Program-made: the position numbers and the translations under genes | In this document: positions 37,427 through 46,622 of the stretch, in pieces | Layout of the letters: each line of letters opens with the position of its first letter | How positions within the stretch are numbered: position 1 is the first letter of the stretch | Notes under the pieces: generated by a model | Databases searched by the model: none | Told to the model about the DNA's origin: nothing | The model's input: the letters and a program-made list of their open reading frames with translations, nothing else | From: Puniceicoccaceae bacterium | Lineage (GTDB): Bacteria; Verrucomicrobiota; Verrucomicrobiia; Opitutales; JAFGAQ01 | Length of the DNA stretch: 64,000 nucleotides | Assembly (NCBI GenBank): GCA_040224245.1 | Contig: JBEGIR010000032.1 | Span: 1-64,000, forward strand | Reading direction: 5' to 3'

Positions 37427-37446
37427 TTGTAACCGTTCTGTTACAA
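37427..37446. promoter_or_regulatory. Palindrome in the 441-bp divergent region between the Oar-like receptor and hemN
   Basis: TTGTAAC-N6-GTTACAA, perfect arms at 37427-37433 and 37440-37446, in an AT-rich stretch 167 bp upstream of the receptor start and 256 bp upstream of hemN. It has the form of a dimeric-regulator operator. The rest of 37261-37701 shows no convincing gene; an 88-codon minus-strand frame there overlaps hemN and has no protein character. Confidence 0.4.
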
Positions 37447-37701
37447 ACCATAAGACCCCGTTTTTCGGAGTATTTTTCCTATGCAAAAATGATTTTTAGC
37501 GGCCTTTTGTTTCTAACAAAGCGCACAACCATCCCCTCATAAAACCTAAGCTCACGGTATCGGAATACCAAACCACTCAAATCCGCTTCTGCGCACACTC
37601 CGCCTTGATCGCCAACGCGGCTCTTCTTACCTGCATTCCTCCCTTGCCAAAGTGCGTTCCATTCCGAAACACTGGAACTGGCATACGAGTCAACATCCAC
37701 C

Positions 37702-39063
37702 ATGAACCTTCCCACCAACATCCAGGACCTGATCACCAAACACAACCGCCCCGGTCCTCGCTATACGTCCTACCCAACGGCACCGCACTTCAGCGAATCG
37801 ACCGATATGGTACAGCTCCGGGATGCCTGTGTGAAGGGAGAGGGTCCCGTCTCGCTCTACCTGCACATTCCATTCTGTAAGAGCAACTGCTGGTTCTGTG
37901 GCTGCAATACGATCATCACCACGCGCAACAGCTGGGCCGATGAATACCTCGATCTGCTGGAACAGGAAATCGCCCTCATCCATGCCCACATCGATACCGC
38001 TCGCGAGGTGACCCAGATCCACCTCGGCGGTGGCACTCCGAATTTCCTCAAGCCCGAACAGATTGACCGTCTCTTTGCCCTTCTGCGCAGTGGTTTTGCC
38101 ATCGCCAATTCCTGCGAATTGAGCGTGGAAATGGCTCCGAACTACCTCACGCAAGCGCATGTGGATGCATTTCAGCGAGCCGGGCTGAGCCGAGCCTCAT
38201 TTGGTATCCAGGATGTGCAACCCGATGTGCAGCGCGCGATCAACCGGGTACAACCCATGGAAAACAATGTACGCGCCATCGAGATGTTACGGGGTGCCGG
38301 TGTCAAATCCATCAACATCGACCTGGTCTACGGTCTTCCACTGCAAACCGTGGCCTCCTATCAGAATACCCTGCGCGAAGTGCTCAAGCTCGGCCCCGAC
38401 CGACTTGCGGTCTTCAATTACGCACATGTACCCCACCTCAAACCTTTTCAAAAACGGCTCGAACAGCATCGCATGCCCGCTCCCGAGGAGAAAATTCAGC
38501 TGCTGCTGACCATCATCGAACACCTCTCAAACGCTGGATACGGCTACATCGGCATGGATCACTTTGCCAAACCGGAAGATGAGCTGCACGCCGCCCAGCG
38601 GGAGCACCGCCTGCATCGCAATTTCCAGGGCTACACCATTCAGGAAGAAAAGGAGGTCATCGCTCTCGGGATCTCCTCGATTTCGGAAACCCCAAAATCC
38701 TACCGCCAGAATCACAAGGATTTTGAATCCTATGCCAAGAGCATTGCTGCAGAGCAATGGCCCATCGCGCGCGGCATCCTGCTCAGCGATACCGACGTAC
38801 TGCACCGCTCCATCATTCAGTCGATCATGTGCAACCTTCGCCTGGAGGCAGCGAGTTTTCCATCAGGCCAGGCCTCGCAGGTTCAGGCTTTGATGGATCA
38901 CACCCGCTCCAGACTTCAGGAATTCGAGCAGGATGGGCTGTTGCGCCTGGGATCGACCGGATTTGAGGTCACCGAAACAGGACGCCTGTTCCTTCGCAAC
39001 ATTGCGATGGAGTTCGATGCCTACCTGAACATTGGGGACGCCCGCTTCTCACGAACCGTCTGA
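37702..39063 (+). CDS. hemN: Oxygen-independent coproporphyrinogen III oxidase (radical SAM)
   Basis: 453 residues, the usual size for HemN. The N-terminus has RPGPRYTSYPTAPHF, the trip-wire region of true HemN. The radical-SAM cluster motif is CKSNCWFCGC (CX3CX2CXC, residues ~58-67), including the extra Cys characteristic of HemN. LGGGTPNFL, FGIQDVQPDVQRAINRVQP and the GYGYIGMDHFAKPEDEL block follow, as in active enzymes. It converts coproporphyrinogen III to protoporphyrinogen IX without oxygen. These features favour true HemN over the related HemW. Start ATG at 37702. Confidence 0.95.
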   Translation: MNLPTNIQDLITKHNRPGPRYTSYPTAPHFSESTDMVQLRDACVKGEGPVSLYLHIPFCKSNCWFCGCNTIITTRNSWADEYLDLLEQEIALIHAHIDTAREVTQIHLGGGTPNFLKPEQIDRLFALLRSGFAIANSCELSVEMAPNYLTQAHVDAFQRAGLSRASFGIQDVQPDVQRAINRVQPMENNVRAIEMLRGAGVKSINIDLVYGLPLQTVASYQNTLREVLKLGPDRLAVFNYAHVPHLKPFQKRLEQHRMPAPEEKIQLLLTIIEHLSNAGYGYIGMDHFAKPEDELHAAQREHRLHRNFQGYTIQEEKEVIALGISSISETPKSYRQNHKDFESYAKSIAAEQWPIARGILLSDTDVLHRSIIQSIMCNLRLEAASFPSGQASQVQALMDHTRSRLQEFEQDGLLRLGSTGFEVTETGRLFLRNIAMEFDAYLNIGDARFSRTV

Positions 39064-39081
39064 GTCGCAGCGTCTCCGTGT

Positions 39082-39104
39082 AGCGGGAGCTTCCAGCTCG
39101 CGCT
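39082..39104. repeat. REP-like palindrome after hemN
   Basis: AGCGGGAGCT-TCC-AGCTCGCGCT: ten paired positions with one mismatch around a 3-nt loop, 18 bp after the hemN stop, with no T-tract. From memory, similar GCGAGCTTCCAGCTCGC-type palindromes occur in intergenic DNA of related genomes; only one copy is in this window. Confidence 0.45.
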
Positions 39105-39171
39105 TGCCAGACGTGCATTTCACAGCTGGAGAAAAGAACTCCACTCCAAAGGGGTTGCCATTTTCTCCTGA

Positions 39172-42100
39172 ATGCGGCAACCTGTCACCATGCCGTTGAG
39201 GCGTCCTCCTCAGTCTGCCTGCGCAGGCACCTCTCGTTCACCCACTGCCTCCCACGGATTTGCCCTTATGGCAACCCTGGCCATGCTTGGGCTTGTGGTG
39301 GCGTGCATGCTCACGTTCAGCAGCTTGATGCGTCTTCAGGTTGACCGGGTTGAATTGCAGACTCATCGCAAGCTCGCCCGGCAAAATGCCCGCGTTGCGC
39401 TCGATCTTGCACTGGCGCAGCTGCAGCGCCATACCGGAACTGACCGCGTGATCACATTGCCCGCTGCCACCCTGCTCGATACAACCCCATCCACGCTGGA
39501 GGTTACCGGGGTCGAACACCCATACTGGACCTTGGCACTTCATGTTCCCTCTGGAACTTCTACCTGGCTTGTTTCAGGAGCTTCGCAGGCCGATCCACAA
39601 GCTCCGCTCTCCGATGAAGAAGCGATCCGGCTCGTCGGTCCCGGCAGTGCTGACCCCACAGAGCCGGATACCTGGGTCTACGTTCCACGGGTGCAACTGC
39701 CTGAGCTGCACACCACTCCAGGTTCTGAAACCCAAGGCTTTCAGGCATACGCATACTGGATTGGGGAACTCAACACACGGGCATCCCTGGCCTTGACTGA
39801 TCCCCTGAGCGATCATTCCGGGATGACTGTGGAACAGCGCAGCTTTCTACAGCTGTCTCAACAGCGACGTTCCGCGCTGGAAGCGTGGCATTCCGAAACT
39901 CCCCTGCCCGACTCTGATAATGTGAGGGATCAGATGGCACGCACCGAGGTCGATGCACAGTTGTTTTTCCTGAATCAAAACCGCGAGGCATTACGCAAAT
40001 CCTACCACGATGTCACCACTCGCACCTACTCCGTGCTGAGCAATTCCATCGACGGTGGACTCAAGGTGAATCTCACCGATCCTGATGCAGAGGTGCTCGG
40101 ATTCACTCCGCAAATACGCGACGCCCTTCAGCCGAGACTCGACCCGAACTCCGAAGCTCTCCGCATCCCGGGTGATGATCCGGACAACGCCTTCCCCATC
40201 AATGGAGACCTGCCTGCCGGGCAACTGATTTCCCACACCCCTCCCATTCTCACCGAATTCTGTCTGTCGATGGGGATTTTCCACACCCAAAGCGACCGTC
40301 GCCACCGTCTGCGCTATCACCTGCACTCCGAATGGTTGAATCCCTATCCCCATGAGATGGGATTCCGGAGTAAGCGACCGTTTCTCATTCTGGTGGACCA
40401 ACTTCCACGGCTCGAAGTTCTGAATGAGAGCAGCGGTGAGGGATTCATTGTCGACCTCAACGCATTCAATCCCGACTTCCGCTACAACGACCCAAGTCAA
40501 AGCAAAATTCACGCATGGATGGAATTTGACCGACTCTCGACTTCACCCCGACGGGAAGCGACCTACGGTATCGATGCCGGACAGGTTTACCGCATGAGCG
40601 AACCCGACAAGGTGCGGCAGCCTCAGGGTCTCGCACGCACCCTTCAGGAAGCTCCGAACCTCTGGCGCTGGGGAGGGGCACAGGCCCCCGAGGCTGGTGC
40701 ACGCGAGCCGAACAGAATCTACGGTGACGATGTCATGCGCATCCGATCGCTTGACCCTGTTCGGCTCCGGCTCTCGGTTCTGCCCCTGTCCAACGAAGCA
40801 CGCATACCGGACGATCAGCACCCCGACTCCTTTGCCGAGCAATCCGGGGCGTTGCTGCAGTTCAAAAACATCGCCTTCCCGGACATCGACCTGCGACTCA
40901 GTGGAAGCAACTACTCCCGCTCCACCAGTGGATCGTTCAATCCCAACGACTATCGGCTCGCATTCCATTTCAAGCTGAACGAGCGCGATGCGCGCATCTG
41001 GCAAACCCTGTCGGAGGCGCATTCGCTGCGCGACACCCAGATTGATTTTGCAGATACACTCACACGATCCGTGTATGAGATCTTTGATGCAGCAGCTGCT
41101 GCACGCAGCAGCGACCCACTCACCGAACAGGAACGATTCTGGGACGACAGTGACCGCACAAACTCAAATCCGCCCAATGCCGAAGCATGGCAATTTTTCC
41201 TCTACGACATTCCCTTGTGGCAACCGGTTTCTGCGGCTGCACTGTCACAACTTCACTTTCACGATTACCCACATCCCTGGATAGGTTCACCCCGTGCGAG
41301 CCATTCTCCGCTCAACGGGATTTGGGATCGTGCGTTTTTCTCCGGTTCCGCACTCCGTAACTACCCAACCCATTCCCAAGTCTGGAATTCCAAGGCTGCC
41401 CACGTCCGCCGGTTCCAGAACCTTCGCCTGGTGCCACTTCCCGACAAAACGGGCACTTTCCCTGACGAATCGACGGTGACCTCTGCCATCGGGGCAGCAC
41501 ATTGCCTCATGGAAGGTGGATTCAACCTCTTCTCTGCATCCCCACTGGCATGGATGATCACGCTCAAACATGCAATGCCTGTAGGCAGTTTGCCGGGCTG
41601 GATCAGTTCTGACGCAGGCAGTCCGTCGATTCCAAACACCTTCGCACGACTGCCACACGCTGCTGCCTACCTCCATAGCGGTCGCAGTGACAGCACCCTA
41701 CCGGACGAGCAACGCAATCGCATGCTCTACCGACAAGCAGTGCGTGCGCTGGATGGTGTTCCAGGCGATGCTGACATCGATCTTCGCGCACTGGCTGAAC
41801 AAATCGTGCTGGAGATTCGCCAGGCGGTTGCCTCTGCGCCATCGCCCGCATTGCCGATTCATTCCCTTCAGGATTTCATCAATCTCGGAATCATCGAGCA
41901 GGCCATCACCAACACCCAACGTCCCGGCGATGGGCGCGGCCTCAACCACGATGCCATCGAAGGAACCCGCGACGGAGACATCGATCCACTCAATCCCGGA
42001 TTCCTGCGCCAGAGCGATGTGCTCGCACGAGTGGGCAGCCAACTGACGACTCGCAGCGATTCCTTTGTCGTGCGCTGCTACGGTGAGAGCGCTGGCGAGG

Positions 42101-42273
42101 GTTCGAGTCGCCCGATTGCACAAGCCTGGGCGGAAGCGGTGGTGCAGCGCATTCCTGAATATGTGCGACCTGAAGAACCTGCTCATGCTGCTGCAACTCA
42201 CACTGCCAACGTCATCGAAGGTCGGCGATACCGCATCCTCCACTTTCGTTGGTTGCAACCCCATGAAATCTAA
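39172..42273 (+). CDS. Very large protein with prepilin-like N-terminus, Verru_Chthon cassette A-like
   Basis: 1033 residues. After a short Arg-rich start comes SHGFALMATLAMLGLVVACMLTFSSL, a type IV prepilin-like hydrophobic helix, then a heptad-like helix LARQNARVALDLALAQLQRHTG. That combination resembles Verru_Chthon cassette protein A and GspK/PilX-type minor pseudopilins, but a strict prepilin G/F-T-x-x-E site is not obvious (Glu+5 is absent). The remaining ~930 residues are a soluble extracytoplasmic region rich in Trp, Pro and Arg, with no domain I know. Start could be 39172 or 39190. A partner gene begins 6 bp after its stop. The other cassette proteins (B-D) are not seen here. Confidence 0.6.
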   Translation: MRQPVTMPLRRPPQSACAGTSRSPTASHGFALMATLAMLGLVVACMLTFSSLMRLQVDRVELQTHRKLARQNARVALDLALAQLQRHTGTDRVITLPAATLLDTTPSTLEVTGVEHPYWTLALHVPSGTSTWLVSGASQADPQAPLSDEEAIRLVGPGSADPTEPDTWVYVPRVQLPELHTTPGSETQGFQAYAYWIGELNTRASLALTDPLSDHSGMTVEQRSFLQLSQQRRSALEAWHSETPLPDSDNVRDQMARTEVDAQLFFLNQNREALRKSYHDVTTRTYSVLSNSIDGGLKVNLTDPDAEVLGFTPQIRDALQPRLDPNSEALRIPGDDPDNAFPINGDLPAGQLISHTPPILTEFCLSMGIFHTQSDRRHRLRYHLHSEWLNPYPHEMGFRSKRPFLILVDQLPRLEVLNESSGEGFIVDLNAFNPDFRYNDPSQSKIHAWMEFDRLSTSPRREATYGIDAGQVYRMSEPDKVRQPQGLARTLQEAPNLWRWGGAQAPEAGAREPNRIYGDDVMRIRSLDPVRLRLSVLPLSNEARIPDDQHPDSFAEQSGALLQFKNIAFPDIDLRLSGSNYSRSTSGSFNPNDYRLAFHFKLNERDARIWQTLSEAHSLRDTQIDFADTLTRSVYEIFDAAAAARSSDPLTEQERFWDDSDRTNSNPPNAEAWQFFLYDIPLWQPVSAAALSQLHFHDYPHPWIGSPRASHSPLNGIWDRAFFSGSALRNYPTHSQVWNSKAAHVRRFQNLRLVPLPDKTGTFPDESTVTSAIGAAHCLMEGGFNLFSASPLAWMITLKHAMPVGSLPGWISSDAGSPSIPNTFARLPHAAAYLHSGRSDSTLPDEQRNRMLYRQAVRALDGVPGDADIDLRALAEQIVLEIRQAVASAPSPALPIHSLQDFINLGIIEQAITNTQRPGDGRGLNHDAIEGTRDGDIDPLNPGFLRQSDVLARVGSQLTTRSDSFVVRCYGESAGEGSSRPIAQAWAEAVVQRIPEYVRPEEPAHAAATHTANVIEGRRYRILHFRWLQPHEI

Positions 42274-42279
42274 CTCCTC

Positions 42280-43101
42280 ATGCTCCTGCCTCTCATCACG
42301 ACCTCACATTGCTCCCCCTGCACGCTGGCAACGCAGCACCCCTATGGGTTCTGGTGCAAACTGTGGATCATCGTTCTTTGCAGTGTTTGCGCTGCTTCAG
42401 GTGCCAGCAGCACTCCCGAATTGCGTGAGTTTCAGTTTTCGGTCTATTCCATCGGGCAGGCCAACTGGCACGGTATCTACTACCAACCTCATCCCAATGC
42501 CTTTCGCCCCGTGCAATTCTGGACGCATGAGCGCTCCCTCCCCCACGCCTATATGGGGACGCTGCCGCTTCAGTTCTTTCATCGAAAACCCGATTCCGAT
42601 TCTCCAGACGGTTATGCCTACCAACCCATCGCAAGCGTACAGCCTCCGATGGATTCCCATGCCTTTCTGATCGTTTTTATTGCCGATTCCTCAAATTCAC
42701 AGCCCCACTTCCACCTCCACGCATTGGATGATCGCGAACCCGCCTTTCCCATCGACACACTGCGCATCTTCAACGCAACAGACAGGGCTCTCGAAGGGAT
42801 TTTTGGACAGCAACCTCTGAAACTTCAACCCGGTATCTCCGCTCCCCTTCCCCTCCAGTCGTTCTGGGGCAAAGAGACCCGAATCGGACTCGCATGGCAC
42901 GACGAGGGACGATTGCAGAGAGTGTTTCACAGCAAATATACCTTCTACCCGGGTTATCGGGAACTCCTGTTTTTGCTCCCGATGGGCAAGGGTACAACCT
43001 TCCGTGTGCGCTCCCTGCGCATTAGCGAACATCGGGAAACCTTGCATCCGCCCCCACCCGATCTGCGCGATCATACGGACGGAGGCAGTCACCAACGGTA
43101 A
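42280..43101 (+). CDS. Unknown exported protein paired with the pilin-like giant protein
   Basis: 273 residues, not recognised. Residues ~24-43 (FWCKLWIIVLCSVCAASGASS) look like a signal peptide, preceded by an unusually long N-region, so the true start may be further in. The mature part is rich in aromatic, Pro and His residues (HGIYYQPHPNAFRPVQFWTHER, HFHLHALDD) with beta-strand character, and ends in a Pro/His-rich tail. It begins 6 bp after the giant protein gene and is probably translated from the same mRNA, suggesting a joint role at the envelope. The convergent mgtE gene ends 5 bp away. Confidence 0.65.
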   Translation: MLLPLITTSHCSPCTLATQHPYGFWCKLWIIVLCSVCAASGASSTPELREFQFSVYSIGQANWHGIYYQPHPNAFRPVQFWTHERSLPHAYMGTLPLQFFHRKPDSDSPDGYAYQPIASVQPPMDSHAFLIVFIADSSNSQPHFHLHALDDREPAFPIDTLRIFNATDRALEGIFGQQPLKLQPGISAPLPLQSFWGKETRIGLAWHDEGRLQRVFHSKYTFYPGYRELLFLLPMGKGTTFRVRSLRISEHRETLHPPPPDLRDHTDGGSHQR

Positions 43102-43105
43102 ACGC

Positions 43106-44476
43106 TCAAATCAGGTGCTGCAGCATCAAACTGGCCAGCATCAGGGTGATGAAAAATCCAAACGCATCTGCCAGTGTCATCACAAACGGCCCCGACGCCA
43201 GCGCAGGATCCTGCTTTGCCCATTTTAACGCCATCGGAACACAGCCCCCCAGCACCACAGAAATGATGCTGTTGAAAAACATGGCTCCTCCGACAACCAG
43301 TCCCAGATAAAAATTCCCCTTCCAGAGCGAGACCACCAGGCCGAGGATCGTTCCCAGACAGAGTCCGAGAATCACCCCCACACTGAACTCCTGAAACAGC
43401 ACACGCATGATCTCCCACGGTTTGACGAGACCCAATGAGAGTTCACGGATACTCACCGCTACCGCCTGATTCCCAGATGAACCACTCATGTTGGCCACCA
43501 CTGGCAGAAATGCCGCAAGAATGATCACCTCCTGGATCACGTGATCAAAAAATGCAATCACGGTGGAGGCTGCCAAACTGAGCAACATCCCGATCACTAG
43601 CCAGGACAAGCGACGCTGTGCACGTTCCCAGAAGGGCATGCTTCGCAGTTCTTCCTCCCCGCTCAGACCGCTCACTTTCAGAAAATCCTCAGTTGCCTGC
43701 TCTCCAACGGCCTCTTCAACTGCCGCACGTCGCACCACTCCAACCAGCCGTTCATGCCGATCCACCACGGGGATGCCGAGCAATTCATGGGATTCAAACA
43801 GCCGTCGCAGGTCGACCAGACCCTCATCCGTTTTCACCTTGATCGGATCCCGGGTCATCAAACTGCCCACTTTCACATTGTCTCTGGACAACAACAACTC
43901 CCGCAGTTTCAGCACACCCTTCAAGCGGCGGTCTTTGCCCGTGATGTAGATGTATCCCACATCGTAGTCGGCATAGACATCGCGGTTCTTTCGCAAGTCC
44001 TCCAGCAACTGTTGCGTGGTGACGCCCTCGTTGAACGAGAGAAACTCGGTGATCATGATGCCACCCGCAGTGCTCCACTCGTAGTTGATCAGGCGTCGTG
44101 CATCTGACGCCTCCTTCGGATCCATTTGGGAGAGGATCGCCTCAGCGTCCTCCTTGTCCATTTCACCGAGAATGTCCGCCTGTTCATCACTATCGAGTTC
44201 GTCGACAATTTTGGCAGCCGATTCAATTGGCAGATCCTCGATGATGTCCACCGCCTGCGCCTCGGAAATCAGCCCCAACAACTCGGCACCCTGTTCGGGT
44301 CCGATGAGATGCATCACCAGAGATACTTCTTCATCGCTCAGTCGTGAAAGCAGACGACCGATCTCATTGGCGGGCAGTCCGTGGATCCAGGATACAATGG
44401 CTGTACCATCGCGGGCTTCGATCAAGGAGCGGATTTCAGCCCAGGCATCCTTAGGTTCTGTAAGTTCGACACTCAT
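43106..44476 (-). CDS. mgtE: Magnesium transporter/channel MgtE
   Basis: 456 residues. The N-terminal superhelical MgtE_N domain contains the repeated acidic blocks DLPIESAAKIVDELDSDEQADILGEMD and AILSQMDPKEASDARRL. A CBS pair follows (residues ~145-265; YIYITGKDRRLKGVLKLRELL, MTRDPIKVKTDEGL), then the plug helix and five membrane helices. AFLPVVANMSGSSGNQAVAVSIREL and PFVMTLADAFGFFITLMLAS carry the conserved pore residues. It is a Mg2+-gated inner-membrane channel. ATG at 44476, preceded by an in-frame GTG at 44479. No Mg riboswitch is recognisable in the upstream 150 bp. Confidence 0.94.
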   Translation of the reverse strand: MSVELTEPKDAWAEIRSLIEARDGTAIVSWIHGLPANEIGRLLSRLSDEEVSLVMHLIGPEQGAELLGLISEAQAVDIIEDLPIESAAKIVDELDSDEQADILGEMDKEDAEAILSQMDPKEASDARRLINYEWSTAGGIMITEFLSFNEGVTTQQLLEDLRKNRDVYADYDVGYIYITGKDRRLKGVLKLRELLLSRDNVKVGSLMTRDPIKVKTDEGLVDLRRLFESHELLGIPVVDRHERLVGVVRRAAVEEAVGEQATEDFLKVSGLSGEEELRSMPFWERAQRRLSWLVIGMLLSLAASTVIAFFDHVIQEVIILAAFLPVVANMSGSSGNQAVAVSIRELSLGLVKPWEIMRVLFQEFSVGVILGLCLGTILGLVVSLWKGNFYLGLVVGGAMFFNSIISVVLGGCVPMALKWAKQDPALASGPFVMTLADAFGFFITLMLASLMLQHLI

Positions 44477-44626
44477 CACGATGGAGGGTTGACCCGGACA
44501 TTACGAACCAGGTACACACCTTCTGCTACACAATCTGAATCCGATCCGGGGTCAAATACCAATGCATGCCGGATGTGCGAATTTCGCAAAACGATCCCTC
44601 AGTAGTCTGCCTTCACTCCCCGTTGA

Positions 44627-44902
44627 CTTTCCTCAGCCCGCGATCAGGATGACAACCCCCGATCGCAACTGAATCTCGGGTGGAGCAGTCCGGTGGATAC
44701 TGTTTCATTTCGCTACACAACCGGATCCGGTGCGGTCGCCGATCCTGGACAACAGGCGATTGGTCTCTCCAATATTCGCTTTTCACAGTATCAGGCAGTA
44801 CCCGAACCTGGAACGATCCTGATCGGCGCCCTCTCCGGAGTGGCTGTGATCGGCTATTCGATTCGACGCAGGCGAAAACCAAAGAGCCATTTGCTGCGCT
44901 GA
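44627..44902 (+). pseudogene. 3' remnant of a PEP-CTERM protein gene
   Basis: An open frame that begins just after a TGA (44624-44626) and ends with TGA at 44900-44902 encodes about 91 residues. Its C-terminus is a complete PEP-CTERM sorting signal: AVPEPGT, a hydrophobic stretch ILIGALSGVAVIGYSI, then RRRRK. The preceding residues (DTVSFRYTTGSGAVADPG, IGLSNIRFSQY) look like the last strands of a secreted domain. No signal peptide or credible start is present; the only candidate is a GTG at 44693 in the middle of the domain. I read it as the surviving 3' end of a truncated gene. It lies in the 540-bp gap between mgtE and the TetR gene; nothing else is recognisable there. Confidence 0.7.
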
Positions 44903-45016
44903 CTTGCACAGCTTGGGTTCGCTCACCGCTGCGATGCCTGCAAAGCGAATCCCAGCAGGGCATCCACAGTGGGTTGCGCAAATCATTGACCTCCACTAAA
45001 ATCTGGATGTGATGGA

Positions 45017-45655
45017 ATGAGCATTCGATTTACCCGCAAAATGCGTCAAACCGATCCCATCCGCACTGCCCAACGCCGCCAGCAAATCATGGACGCCGCG
45101 ATGCAGTGCTTCAAGGAGCGCGGCTTTCACGCAGCCAGTATGGCGATGATCTGCAAGACGGCGCACATGAGCCCGGGTCACGTTTACCACTATTTCGACA
45201 GCAAGGAGTCCCTGATCCGGACCATTGTGGAGGAGGATTCCAACAAAGCCGAACTTCGAGTGCAGGCGATGCTAAATAGCGCCAATCTACTTGAGTCGAT
45301 TCTCAACGAATTTGAACACATCTCCACTGATCGATACCGGATCTCCGGTGTGCTCAATGCAGAAATCACAGCCGAATCCGTTCGCAACCCGGAGATCTAC
45401 ACCATCCTGTCCGAACGAAATCAACGCATCGTGCAAAACATTGTTCGAGTCCTGAACCTTGCAAAATCGAAAAACCAGATTCGACAATCACTGGACAGCG
45501 AGGGTTTTGCCATTGTGCTCTTTACTCTGATCGAGGGATGGACGACCCGCATGGACACCTGTCATGCCAGCCCCGGAGTCGATGTGAACCAAACTCTGCG
45601 CGAGATGCTCAGTACGATGTTAAGTCCGAACCATTCCGGCACCGGATCAGCTTGA
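45017..45655 (+). CDS. TetR-family transcriptional regulator
   Basis: 212 residues. The N-terminal helix-turn-helix spans residues ~18-65: RRQQIMDAAMQCFKERGFHAASMAMICKTAHMSPGHVYHYFDSKESLI, an archetypal TetR DNA-binding domain. The C-terminal ligand-binding domain is generic (IVLFTLIEGWTTRM near the end). Likely a repressor released by a small molecule. The gene converges with the membrane protein gene 16 bp downstream, so the usual divergent target is absent; its targets cannot be named. Confidence 0.92.
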   Translation: MSIRFTRKMRQTDPIRTAQRRQQIMDAAMQCFKERGFHAASMAMICKTAHMSPGHVYHYFDSKESLIRTIVEEDSNKAELRVQAMLNSANLLESILNEFEHISTDRYRISGVLNAEITAESVRNPEIYTILSERNQRIVQNIVRVLNLAKSKNQIRQSLDSEGFAIVLFTLIEGWTTRMDTCHASPGVDVNQTLREMLSTMLSPNHSGTGSA

Positions 45656-45671
45656 TCTTCATCAGACCCCG

Positions 45672-46382
45672 TCAATTCGAAACCCCATCGCGCGAGGTGG
45701 ATTCGCTTCCAATCATAGCCCCTGATTCCACCCTGCCTTGCAGCGCAAGGCCCGCCCAAATGGTGAGCAACATCAGCAGAGGAATTCCCATTTCCAGAAC
45801 CTCTTCCATCGTCGTTGCAATAAAATTGAGGTCACCGGAGAGTTCAATACCCACACCAGCAAGTTTTCGAGCCAACCCGTCAAGGCTCTTGGACACCACG
45901 ATCAGTGCTCCCGTCAGAAAAACGCCGATTCCCACAACCGACCGCTGCCATAGCAATGCAAAAAACTGAAAGAAGTGACGCTTGAACAGCAGGATCAGGA
46001 CCCAGAGAAAAAACACCGTCACCGCAACACCAAACACCTTTTCCGATAGCGCTACATCCGGACTGACATAGAAGCGGGTTTTGGTAATCCCCATCGTGGT
46101 AAATCGAGTATGGAAATCCAGTTCCCTCAACGCAAACATCGCCATGAGGGCGAGAAATGGCCAACTCCACTTGAGATCCGCCGCCTTCGTCTTGACCAGC
46201 CAGTAGCCTCCAGCCAGCGCATACAACGCAACCGTCATCATCTCGATCGGACCATCCTCCCGGAGCAAGCGAATCGCCTGGGCAGTGTCCATGATGAGCA
46301 AAACGGCAATGATCGCGCCAAGCAAGAGAAGGGTCCCCGCAAGCGCAGTGAAAAAACGGATGTTGTTGGATGCTTGAGTCAT
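45672..46382 (-). CDS. Unknown polytopic inner-membrane protein
   Basis: About 236 residues from the ATG at 46382 (the frame extends to 46424). Six hydrophobic helices are likely. Between helices 3 and 4 is a distinctive polar stretch, LRELDFHTRFTTMGITKTRFYVSPDVALSEK, and near the end NFIATTMEEVLEMGIPLLMLLTIW. These polar and acidic residues (RELDFH, EEVLEMG) within or near the membrane suggest a conserved functional core, but I do not recognise the family. Divergent from the exported superoxide dismutase across about 240 bp of AT-rich DNA; convergent with the TetR gene. Confidence 0.75.
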   Translation of the reverse strand: MTQASNNIRFFTALAGTLLLLGAIIAVLLIMDTAQAIRLLREDGPIEMMTVALYALAGGYWLVKTKAADLKWSWPFLALMAMFALRELDFHTRFTTMGITKTRFYVSPDVALSEKVFGVAVTVFFLWVLILLFKRHFFQFFALLWQRSVVGIGVFLTGALIVVSKSLDGLARKLAGVGIELSGDLNFIATTMEEVLEMGIPLLMLLTIWAGLALQGRVESGAMIGSESTSRDGVSN

Positions 46383-46622
46383 AATCGCGGGCTGAGTCAC
46401 CGAAAGGATTGTGAATCGTAACATAACCGACCCAAAGTTACAATTCTGTCAATTCTTTTGTAAAACGATCATTCTAATAATAAATTTACACGCCTCCTGT
46501 GTCAGCTATTGCTCTGTCTTCACACGCCTGATCACTCACCTTTTTTGTCCGGTCCATTTGAAATTCAGTCCGTCCCGCCCTAACCTTTTCCCTTCAAGCA
46601 CTATCAACCCAAAAACAATCCT

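Noticed and set aside
37479-37745. An 88-codon minus-strand frame between the Oar-like receptor and hemN
   Set aside because: It overlaps the hemN start, has no recognisable domain and no ribosome-binding site.
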